From Flavobacterium sp. 270 (GTDB lineage Bacteria > Bacteroidota > Bacteroidia > Flavobacteriales > Flavobacteriaceae): a stretch of 64,000 nt of DNA. Location: the NCBI RefSeq assembly GCF_004368785.1, contig NZ_SODM01000001.1:1-64000 (forward strand), written 5' to 3'. The first letter of the stretch is position 1; the number at the start of each line of letters is the position of its first letter. Under the pieces are notes generated by a model. That model made no database searches, was not told where the DNA came from, and saw only the letters and a program-made list of their open reading frames with translations. Both the position numbers and the translations under genes were made by a program. This document shows, piece after piece, positions 15,927 to 23,444 of this stretch.

Positions 15927-18380
15927 ATGTCAAACCATAAAATACTTACAATTGACAATCTGTCACTTCAAGAATTTGATTCAGAAGCAGAATTAATTCC
16001 ATTATTAACACCAGAAGACGAAGAAGAAATGAATAATGAAGAGTTACCGCTCTCATTACCAATTTTGCCTTTACGTAATACTGTATTATTTCCTGGAGTA
16101 GTAATTCCTATTTCTGCAGGAAGAGATAAGTCTATAAAGCTTATAAACGACGCCAATGCCGGAGGGAAGATTATTGGAGTAGTTTCTCAAATCAATGAAG
16201 AAGACGAAGATCCGTCTAAAGATGATATACATAAAATAGGTACAGTAGCAAGAATTCTGCGCGTTTTAAAAATGCCTGACGGAAATGTTACCGTAATTCT
16301 ACAAGGTAAAAAACGTTTTGAAATTGATGAAGTAACTTCTGAAGAGCCGTATATTACAGCAACAATAAAAGAGGTTACCGAAGAACGTCCTGATGAAAAC
16401 GATACTGAGTTTACAGCTATTCTAGATTCTGTAAAAGAATTGGCTATTCAGATTATAAAAGAAAGTCCAAACATTCCTTCTGAAGCAACATTTGCCATTA
16501 AAAACATTGAAAGCCAGTCGTTTTTAATCAATTTTGTTTCTTCTAATATGAATTTATCGGTAAAAGAAAAACAAGGACTTTTATCAATAAACGGACTAAA
16601 AGACAGAGCGCTGGAAACTTTACGTTATATGAACGTTGAGTTGCAGAAATTAGAATTGAAAAATGACATTCAGTCAAAAGTTCGTTTTGATTTAGACCAG
16701 CAGCAACGTGAATATTTCCTTCACCAGCAAATGAAAACCATTCAGGAAGAATTGGGAGGCGTTTCGCAAGAAGAGGAAATGGACGAAATGGGACAGAAAG
16801 CGAAAACCAAAAAATGGGACGAAAAAACGCAGAAACATTTCGAAAAAGAATTATCTAAAATGCGCAGAATGAACCCACAATCACCGGATTTTGGTATTCA
16901 GCGTAATTATTTAGAGTTATTTTTAGAATTGCCTTGGGGCGAATATTCTAAAGATAAATTTGATTTGAAACATGCTCAAAAAATATTAGACAAAGATCAT
17001 TTCGGACTTGAAGAAGTGAAGAAAAGAATGGTAGAACATTTGGCAGTTTTAAAATTGCGAAATGATATGAAATCGCCAATTATATGTCTTACAGGACCTC
17101 CGGGAGTTGGTAAAACCTCTATTGGTCGTTCGGTAGCCGAAGCTCTAGGACGTGAATACGTGCGTATTTCGCTTGGTGGTTTACGTGACGAAGCTGAAAT
17201 ACGCGGACACAGAAAAACATACATAGGAGCAATGCCGGGAAGAATTATCCAAAGTTTAAAGAAAGCCGGAACTTCTAATCCTGTTTTTATTTTAGATGAA
17301 ATTGATAAACTTTCAAGCGGCAACAGCGGTGATCCTTCTTCTGCATTATTAGAAGTTTTAGATCCAGAGCAAAACAGTTCTTTTTATGATAACTTCCTGG
17401 AAATGGGTTACGATTTATCTAAAGTAATGTTTATTGCAACGTCAAATAATATGGCAGCAATTCAGCCGGCATTACGTGACAGAATGGAAGTAATCAAAAT
17501 GTCAGGTTATACAATTGAAGAAAAAGTTGAAATTGCAAAAAGACACCTTTTTCCAAAACAATTAGAAGCGCACGGACTTACTGCAAAAGATTTGACAATT
17601 GGTAAAAAACAATTAGAGAAAATTGTAGAAGGATATACACGCGAATCTGGTGTTCGTAATTTGGAAACTAAAATTGCTCAGGTTATTCGTAATGCAGCAA
17701 AAGCTGTAGCAATGGAGGAGGAATACAATAAAAAAGTTACCGACGAAGATATTATTACCGTATTAGGAGTGCCAAGATTAGAGCGCGATAAATACGAAAA
17801 TAACGATGTTGCCGGTGTAGTTACAGGTTTAGCGTGGACAAGCGTTGGCGGTGATATTTTGTTTATAGAATCTTTAATCTCTGAAGGAAAAGGTTCTTTG
17901 ACCATTACTGGAAATCTAGGAAATGTCATGAAAGAATCGGCTACAATTGCTTTAGAATACATCAAAGCAAATGCTAAAAAGTTGGGACTTCCAATAGAAT
18001 TATTCCAAAAATACAATATCCATCTGCACGTTCCGGAAGGAGCAACGCCAAAAGACGGACCAAGTGCTGGTATAGCAATGCTAACGTCTTTAGTTTCTTT
18101 GTTAACGCAAAAGAAAGTAAAGAAAAGCTTAGCAATGACAGGAGAAATTACGCTTCGTGGTAAAGTTTTACCAGTTGGCGGTATTAAAGAAAAAATCCTA
18201 GCAGCAAAAAGAGCCAACATAAAAGAAATCATTTTATGCCACGAAAACAAAAGTGACATAGACGAAATTAAAGCTGAATATCTAGAAGGTTTGACATTTC
18301 ATTATGTAAAAGAAATGAGCGAAGTTTTAACTTTAGCCTTAACAGATCAGAATGCTAAAAATGCTAAAGTTTTAAAATAA
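15927..18380 (+). CDS. lon: ATP-dependent protease Lon
   Basis: An 817-residue LonA protease that degrades misfolded and regulatory proteins in the cytoplasm. The N-terminal substrate-binding domain begins after an acidic leader with SLPILPLRNTVLFPGVV. The AAA+ module has Walker A GPPGVGKT near residues 389-396 and Walker B FILDEIDK. The protease domain has the Ser-Lys dyad: Ser713 in KDGPSAGIAM and Lys756 in GGIKEK, the same 43-residue spacing as E. coli Lon. The gene appears monocistronic, followed by a 295-base repeat-rich gap. Confidence 0.97.
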   Translation: MSNHKILTIDNLSLQEFDSEAELIPLLTPEDEEEMNNEELPLSLPILPLRNTVLFPGVVIPISAGRDKSIKLINDANAGGKIIGVVSQINEEDEDPSKDDIHKIGTVARILRVLKMPDGNVTVILQGKKRFEIDEVTSEEPYITATIKEVTEERPDENDTEFTAILDSVKELAIQIIKESPNIPSEATFAIKNIESQSFLINFVSSNMNLSVKEKQGLLSINGLKDRALETLRYMNVELQKLELKNDIQSKVRFDLDQQQREYFLHQQMKTIQEELGGVSQEEEMDEMGQKAKTKKWDEKTQKHFEKELSKMRRMNPQSPDFGIQRNYLELFLELPWGEYSKDKFDLKHAQKILDKDHFGLEEVKKRMVEHLAVLKLRNDMKSPIICLTGPPGVGKTSIGRSVAEALGREYVRISLGGLRDEAEIRGHRKTYIGAMPGRIIQSLKKAGTSNPVFILDEIDKLSSGNSGDPSSALLEVLDPEQNSSFYDNFLEMGYDLSKVMFIATSNNMAAIQPALRDRMEVIKMSGYTIEEKVEIAKRHLFPKQLEAHGLTAKDLTIGKKQLEKIVEGYTRESGVRNLETKIAQVIRNAAKAVAMEEEYNKKVTDEDIITVLGVPRLERDKYENNDVAGVVTGLAWTSVGGDILFIESLISEGKGSLTITGNLGNVMKESATIALEYIKANAKKLGLPIELFQKYNIHLHVPEGATPKDGPSAGIAMLTSLVSLLTQKKVKKSLAMTGEITLRGKVLPVGGIKEKILAAKRANIKEIILCHENKSDIDEIKAEYLEGLTFHYVKEMSEVLTLALTDQNAKNAKVLK

Positions 18381-18403
18381 AATTTAAGATTAAATACCAA
18401 TAT

Positions 18404-18560
18404 TAGAAATTCCAAATTCCAAACTTGTTTTGGTCTTTGGAATTTTTTTTATCTCGTACTGATTGGAATTTACTTGAATTATTGGAATTTGGAATTTCAA
18501 AATTGGAATTTATCAAAGGTTGGAATTTGGAATTTTTAGCGGTTTTCAACGTAATTTGGA
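18404..18560. repeat. Cluster of AAATTCCAA / TTGGAATTT motifs
   Basis: The word GGAATT or its complement occurs about eight times here, including AAATTCCAAATTCCAAA and its inverse TTGGAATTTGGAATTTT. The facing AATTCCAAA and TTTGGAATTTTTTTT (about 18407-18450) can fold into a terminator-like hairpin behind lon. Other copies lie in gaps at 5551, 38647 and 38876. Confidence 0.7.
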
Positions 18561-18629
18561 ATTTGAAAAACAGTAATAGTTTCTGATTTACAGATAATTA
18601 TAAATTTTATTTTATAAGTTATATAATTT

Positions 18630-18637
18630 TATCTTTG
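18630..18637 (+). promoter_or_regulatory. Candidate -7 element, TATCTTTG, for porQ
   Basis: This is an exact TAnnTTTG match 38 bases before the porQ ATG. No TTG is present at the expected -33 distance. Confidence 0.5.
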
Positions 18638-18675
18638 TATTTGCGTTATTCCCATATAGGAACGCCAAAAAACGA

Positions 18676-19695
18676 ATGTTAAAACCCCTTGTTTTATTTT
18701 TCATGATACTAATTTGTTCGGTTTCTTTCGGGCAGGTTGGAGGGCGTTACACTTATCAGTTTTTAAATTTAACTACTTCACCAAGGCAGGCAGCGTTAGG
18801 CGGAGATATTATTACAATATATGACGAAGATGTTAATCAGGCCATGTCTAATCCCGCACTTATAAACGCGGATATGGACAATCATCTGGCTATGAATTAC
18901 GGTAGTTATTATGGGGAAGCTTCTTATGGAACTGCATCCTACGCTTATACATACGACAGACACTTGCAGACTTTTTACGCTGGTGTAAGTTATGTAAATT
19001 ATGGTTCTTTTGAAGGATATGACGAAAACGGGCAATCAACATCTGATTTTACAGGAAGCGAAGGCGCACTTACTTTGGGATATGCTTATAATGTGCCTTA
19101 TACAGATTTGTTTATTGGTGTAAATGCAAAGTTAATAACTTCAACTTTAGAAACTTACAACTCTATAGGTGGCGCCATAGATTTAGGTTTTTTGTATTTA
19201 ATTGAAGAAAACAATGTAAATTTGGGCCTTGTAATTCGTAACATAGGAACACAATTTACAACATACTCGGGAATAAAAGAAAATTTGCCATTTGAAATAG
19301 TAGCCGGAGTTTCGCAAGAATTAGAACACGTACCGCTTCGCTGGCATCTTTCGTTAGAAAACCTGCAGCAATGGAATATTTCTTTTTCGAATCCAGTTCG
19401 TGGAGGAACCAATATAGACGGTTCAACAAATGAAGAAAAAGTTTCATTTGTTAATAATGCTTTAAGGCACGTTGCTTTTGGAGTGGAACTTTTCCCGCAA
19501 AAGGCATTTAATTTAAGATTAGGTTACAATTTTAGAAGAGGAGAAGAATTGAGAGTTGAAGAACAGCGTAATTTTTCGGGAGTCTCATTAGGATTTGGTT
19601 TAAAAATGAATAAGTTAAAGTTTAATTATTCATATTCTAGATATACGTTAGCAGCAAATACAAGTCTTTTTGGTTTAACCTTAAATTTTCAATAA
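18676..19695 (+). CDS. porQ: Type IX secretion system protein PorQ
   Basis: A 339-residue protein with a signal peptide (residues 1-19, ending S-F-G-Q). GGRYTYQFLNLTTSPRQAAL and the following DEDVNQAMSNPALIN are the conserved opening of PorQ/PorV-type outer-membrane proteins (FadL-like barrel). PorQ is a component of the T9SS, which exports gliding adhesins and enzymes, and is thought to attach with PorZ at the surface. It is followed within five bases by an L,D-transpeptidase-like gene and then cmk, suggesting a small operon. The family assignment rests on pattern recognition of these blocks. Confidence 0.85.
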   Translation: MLKPLVLFFMILICSVSFGQVGGRYTYQFLNLTTSPRQAALGGDIITIYDEDVNQAMSNPALINADMDNHLAMNYGSYYGEASYGTASYAYTYDRHLQTFYAGVSYVNYGSFEGYDENGQSTSDFTGSEGALTLGYAYNVPYTDLFIGVNAKLITSTLETYNSIGGAIDLGFLYLIEENNVNLGLVIRNIGTQFTTYSGIKENLPFEIVAGVSQELEHVPLRWHLSLENLQQWNISFSNPVRGGTNIDGSTNEEKVSFVNNALRHVAFGVELFPQKAFNLRLGYNFRRGEELRVEEQRNFSGVSLGFGLKMNKLKFNYSYSRYTLAANTSLFGLTLNFQ

Positions 19696-19700
19696 TTTAC

Positions 19701-20303
19701 ATGAAAATATTCAATTTATTTTTGTTTGTTACTGTAGGGTTTTTAACGAGTGCAAAACTTTACTTTAAAGAAGAAACTGTAATGACCAGTCTAGAAATAG
19801 AAAGGATGAACAGCAAAGTAAGCGAAATAAAAAATATGATTAATATTGATCATAAATACAATACAAAAATCGCTTTTTTAGTAGATATGAAAGTACCTTC
19901 CGGAAAAAACCGGTTTTATGTTTATGATTTAGAAAACAACAAAATATTAGATCAAGGTCTTGTAGCGCATGGTTCTGGTTCAGAAACCGGAATAAAAGGA
20001 AATCTTAGATTTAGTAACACACCAAACTCAAACTGCACCGCATTAGGCAGATATGTTATTGGTAAAAACTATAAAGGTATCTTTGGAAAAGCTTATAGAT
20101 TAACCGGTTTAGATGAAACCAATAATAATGCAGAAAAAAGAGCCATCGTTTTACATTCCTATTCAGCCGTGCCAGCAGATGAACAAGATTATTACATTAG
20201 TATGAGCCACGGATGTCCAATGGTAAGCGAAACATTCTTTAAAAGAATTGAAAAAATAATTGATAGTTCTAAGTCGAACATTATTTTAAATGTTTATTAT
20301 TAG
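19701..20303 (+). CDS. Murein L,D-transpeptidase catalytic domain protein
   Basis: A 200-residue protein with an N-terminal signal or anchor (about residues 1-18). The catalytic-domain motif is present: His152 in IVLHSYS and Cys172 in MSHGCPMVS, within the HxxS...GCP arrangement of YkuD-like transpeptidases. KIAFLVDMKVPSGKNRFYVYD starts the beta domain. Relatives cross-link or edit peptidoglycan in the periplasm. The domain belongs to the compact Bacteroidota branch rather than classic YkuD. The gene begins five bases behind porQ, so the two are surely cotranscribed. Confidence 0.82.
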   Translation: MKIFNLFLFVTVGFLTSAKLYFKEETVMTSLEIERMNSKVSEIKNMINIDHKYNTKIAFLVDMKVPSGKNRFYVYDLENNKILDQGLVAHGSGSETGIKGNLRFSNTPNSNCTALGRYVIGKNYKGIFGKAYRLTGLDETNNNAEKRAIVLHSYSAVPADEQDYYISMSHGCPMVSETFFKRIEKIIDSSKSNIILNVYY

Positions 20304-20354
20304 AATATTACAATTTAATAGAATAAAAATCACTACAATTTAAAATCACCCATT

Positions 20355-21047
20355 TTGGAAAAAATTACCATTGCTATCGACGGATTTTCATCAACAGGAA
20401 AAAGTACTTTAGCAAAACAATTAGCAAAAGAATTAGCCTATGTATATGTTGATACTGGAGCTATGTACCGTGCAGTTGCTTACTTTGCAATGCAAAATCA
20501 ATTAATAGGAGCAGATTCTTTTGATAAAAAAGCCTTGATTGAAGCTTTACCAAAAATTCAGTTAGAATTTAAATTCAATGCCGATTTGGGTTTTGCCGAT
20601 ATGTATTTAAATGGTGAAAATGTTGAAAAACAAATCAGAACTATTGAAGTTTCGAACTTCGTAAGTAAAGTAGCAGAAGTTTCTGAAGTGCGTGCTAAAT
20701 TAGTAGAGCAGCAACAAGAAATGGGTAAAAATAAAGCTATAGTTATGGATGGCAGGGATATAGGAACTGTTGTTTTTCCAAATGCCGAACTTAAAATATT
20801 CATGACTGCCAGTGCCGAAACCCGTGCACAAAGACGTTTTGATGAATTACAGCAAAAAGGGGATAATGTATCTTATGAAGACGTTTTGAAAAACGTTGTT
20901 GAGAGAGATCATATAGACACGCACCGTGAAGATTCTCCTTTGGTAATTGCAGATGACGCCATAGAAATTGATAATTCTTATTTGAGCAGAGAAGAACAAT
21001 TCTCGGCAGTTTTAGAATTAGTGAATGAAGTTGTTAAAACGGTATAA
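20355..21047 (+). CDS. cmk: (d)CMP kinase
   Basis: A 230-residue cytidylate kinase that phosphorylates CMP and dCMP. The P-loop is GFSSTGKST (residues 10-18), where most phyla have GPSGSGKST; the Phe-Ser form is usual in Bacteroidota. YVDTGAMYRAVAYF, VMDGRDIGTVVFP and the arginine-rich lid (ETRAQRRF) are all present. The start is TTG: the conserved N-terminus EKITIAIDG begins immediately after it and no upstream ATG is available in frame. Confidence 0.95.
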   Translation: MEKITIAIDGFSSTGKSTLAKQLAKELAYVYVDTGAMYRAVAYFAMQNQLIGADSFDKKALIEALPKIQLEFKFNADLGFADMYLNGENVEKQIRTIEVSNFVSKVAEVSEVRAKLVEQQQEMGKNKAIVMDGRDIGTVVFPNAELKIFMTASAETRAQRRFDELQQKGDNVSYEDVLKNVVERDHIDTHREDSPLVIADDAIEIDNSYLSREEQFSAVLELVNEVVKTV

Positions 21048-21115
21048 TTTTTTGTAGATATCATTTTTAATGGTAGTTTTACCACTTCATTTTTACTAAA
21101 GACAATTTCATTTAT

Positions 21116-22492
21116 ATGGGAATTAAAAACAGATTGATTTTAATGAGCTTTCTTCAATTTTTTGTTTGGGGAGCCTGGCTTATAACAATTGGAAATTATT
21201 GGTTTGGAACTAAAAACTGGGAAGGAACTCAGTTTGGTCTTGTTTTTGGAACCATGGGAATTGCCTCTTTATTCATGCCTACACTTACTGGTATTATTGC
21301 AGACCGATGGATTAATGCCGAAAAACTATATGGAGCACTTCATATACTTTATGCAATAGTTTTATTCAGTATTGCACATGTAACGACACCGGATAATTTT
21401 ATATATGTAATGTTTGCTGCAATGTGCTGTTATATGCCAACAATTGCGTTAAGTAATTCTATTTCATATACTTCATTAAAATTAAATAATAAAAATATAG
21501 TAAAAGATTTTCCACCAATTCGTGTTTGGGGTACAATAGGTTTTATTGTTGCCATGTGGATTACCAATTTGAGTGGAAGTAAAGCAACTGAATATCAGTT
21601 TTATATTGCTGGTATTGGTGCTTTAATTTTAGGAATTTATGCTTTTACGCTTCCAAAATGCGTACCGCAGAAATTGATTAAAGAAAATGCAACTCTTGCA
21701 GAAACACTAGGTTTAGAATCATTTAAGTTATTTGGAACTTACAAAATGGCTTTGTTCTTTGTTTTCTCTATGTTTCTAGGAGGAGCTTTACAATTGACAA
21801 ATGCTTACGGAGATGTATTTTTAGATGAATTTAAACATTTTCCAAAATATGCAGATTCTTTTGTAATTCAATATTCGACAATTATTATGTCGATTTCTCA
21901 AGTATCAGAAACCTTATTTATTTTGGCAATTCCATTTTTCTTAAGACGTTTCGGAATCAAACAAGTAATGCTTATCAGTATGCTGGCTTGGGTTTTACGT
22001 TTCGGATTATTTGCTTTTGGAGATCCTGTTGGAGGTTTATGGATGATTATTATGTCTTGTATCGTTTACGGAATGGCATTTGATTTCTTCAATATTTCAG
22101 GTTCATTATTCGTAGAAAGTAATACAGATTCTAAAATTCGTTCTTCTGCGCAAGGTTTATTTATGATGATGACTAATGGAGTAGGAGCAGTTTTGGGAAG
22201 TTTGACTTCTGGCTGGGCAATTGATCGTTTCTTTACAAAATCATTTCATAATACTACAGAGTTAGCAGGGTTTTTACAAACAGAATCAACAAATTCTAAA
22301 ATGTTAGATTTTGTAAAAGGACAAGGAAATTCTATTTCAGCCAATGGAATTTTCAGCAATCCAATTATGATGAAAGACTGGCATACCATCTGGTTGTCTT
22401 TTGCGGCGTATGCATTAGTTATTGCAATTGCTTTTGCAGTTTTATTTAAACATAAACATGATCCGAAAGAGATTGAGAATTTGAGTCATTAA
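21116..22492 (+). CDS. Nucleoside permease-type MFS transporter
   Basis: A 458-residue membrane protein with about twelve helices. The start MGIKNRLILMSFLQFFVWGAW and the TLTGIIADRWINAEK loop match the nucleoside:H+ symporter (NupG/XapB) group of the major facilitator superfamily. Its position directly behind cmk fits uptake of nucleosides for salvage, though the substrate is inferred. Its helices are interrupted by an extended loop near residues 380-420. A palindromic repeat follows the stop codon and may act as a terminator. Confidence 0.82.
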   Translation: MGIKNRLILMSFLQFFVWGAWLITIGNYWFGTKNWEGTQFGLVFGTMGIASLFMPTLTGIIADRWINAEKLYGALHILYAIVLFSIAHVTTPDNFIYVMFAAMCCYMPTIALSNSISYTSLKLNNKNIVKDFPPIRVWGTIGFIVAMWITNLSGSKATEYQFYIAGIGALILGIYAFTLPKCVPQKLIKENATLAETLGLESFKLFGTYKMALFFVFSMFLGGALQLTNAYGDVFLDEFKHFPKYADSFVIQYSTIIMSISQVSETLFILAIPFFLRRFGIKQVMLISMLAWVLRFGLFAFGDPVGGLWMIIMSCIVYGMAFDFFNISGSLFVESNTDSKIRSSAQGLFMMMTNGVGAVLGSLTSGWAIDRFFTKSFHNTTELAGFLQTESTNSKMLDFVKGQGNSISANGIFSNPIMMKDWHTIWLSFAAYALVIAIAFAVLFKHKHDPKEIENLSH

Positions 22493-22512
22493 AAATATTA
22501 TTTTGATATATC

Positions 22513-22545
22513 AAACCCGACAGGTTTTTAAAACCTGTCGGGTTT
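22513..22545. repeat. 33-bp perfect palindrome, family CGACAGGTTTT
   Basis: Two 16-base arms (AAACCCGACAGGTTTT and its exact complement) flank a single T. A second, diverged copy lies at 58285-58317. The hairpin could terminate transcription of the permease gene, but the shared sequence of the two copies marks it as a dispersed element. Confidence 0.8.
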
Positions 22546-22584
22546 AGTTTTTAAAGAAAGTTTTAATTGGAAAATTTCATAATT

Positions 22585-23127
22585 ATGATAAAATATATCA
22601 GGCAGGTTTTAATAATTCTAACTTTGTTTTCTTTTGTTATTGTTTATGCGCATAAGGATAGGATTGAAATACCTCAGAGCTTTGTTTTTACTTTAAAAAG
22701 TAAAGAAGTTATTCGTTTTAATTCTTCTGATTCAAAACTTGAAAAGTTTTGTGAAGATATTGTTAGTAAGAAGGTAGAGTTATCGGAAGTTCAGTTATAT
22801 TACAAAACTGGTGAAGTTGTAACTGTTCAATCTGATGGAGTAAACTGGACATTATTAAAAATAACATTTAGAGGAAAAAGTTTGTATGTTCCTGAAAACA
22901 AAATAAAAAAGATTTCTGAAATTCACTTTTCAACTTTGAATTTATTTTGGTCTGGAGAAAGTAATGCATTTAACTCTCATTATTTATGTTTGAGATTTTA
23001 TATAGGAACTAAGCGTTCATTTGATGTTTTTCCGAATTTAGAACTACATTTTGAAAATCGCAAATTTTCAAAAGCTGAAGTTTGGGTGCAAACAAGTGAA
23101 AATTCCAGACATGGAAAAGCTTTTTAG
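22585..23127 (+). CDS. Hypothetical exported protein
   Basis: 180 residues from the ATG chosen here; an upstream in-frame TTG at 22567 has no support. A hydrophobic N-terminal segment (about residues 6-22, VLIILTLFSFVIVYA) looks like a signal peptide. The mature part is mixed alpha/beta with regular Lys/Glu content and no motif I recognise. It lies between the permease and the structured element upstream of rpsA. Normal codon use supports a real gene. Confidence 0.55.
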   Translation: MIKYIRQVLIILTLFSFVIVYAHKDRIEIPQSFVFTLKSKEVIRFNSSDSKLEKFCEDIVSKKVELSEVQLYYKTGEVVTVQSDGVNWTLLKITFRGKSLYVPENKIKKISEIHFSTLNLFWSGESNAFNSHYLCLRFYIGTKRSFDVFPNLELHFENRKFSKAEVWVQTSENSRHGKAF

Positions 23128-23144
23128 TTTTTAAAGATCTTTTG

Positions 23145-23290
23145 AAAACTAAAACTTCTAACTTCGATAGAAGTGGAAAACCTTTTATGTCGGGGTTTGT
23201 CATAAAAGATTGTAACGGATAGCGGGACAAAAGGCCTCGAAAAACCTGAAAATCTTCTGCTTCTGACCAATACTCGGATAATGATCTCAA
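23145..23290. repeat. Structured intergenic element upstream of rpsA
   Basis: The stretch contains the hairpins CTTCTA/TAGAAG (23155-23160 with 23168-23173) and CTTTTATG/CATAAAAG (23182-23189 with 23201-23208). It then has GGATAGCGGGAC and a run with no open frame of coding character. From memory, strings close to CGATAGAAGTGG...GGATAGCGGGAC recur between genes in other Flavobacteriia; I cannot verify this here. It ends just before the rpsA promoter. Confidence 0.45.
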
Positions 23291-23296
23291 TTTGTT

Positions 23297-23326
23297 TTGT
23301 AAGTCCAAAAATTTGTAGTAATTTTG
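23297..23326 (+). promoter_or_regulatory. rpsA promoter
   Basis: TTG (23297-23299) and TAATTTTG (23319-23326) are spaced by 19 bases, an excellent fit to the Bacteroidota housekeeping promoter. Initiation near 23332 gives a leader of about 113 bases before the rpsA ATG. Confidence 0.72.
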
Positions 23327-23383
23327 CAAACCTTTTGGCAGAGAAGAGTTTCCATTAGGAATCAACTATTTATGTAAAACAAC

Positions 23384-23426
23384 TTCTGTTTTTTCTATCG
23401 CTTTATGAAACTCGAGAAAAACAGAA
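23384..23426 (+). promoter_or_regulatory. Leader hairpin in the rpsA 5' UTR
   Basis: TTCTGTTTTT (23384-23393) is the exact complement of AAAAACAGAA (23417-23426). The stem can be extended across a one-base bulge and ends 18 bases before the rpsA start codon. In other bacteria S1 represses its own translation through leader structure; that role here is inference. Confidence 0.45.
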
Positions 23427-23444
23427 TACAAATTTTTTATCAGC

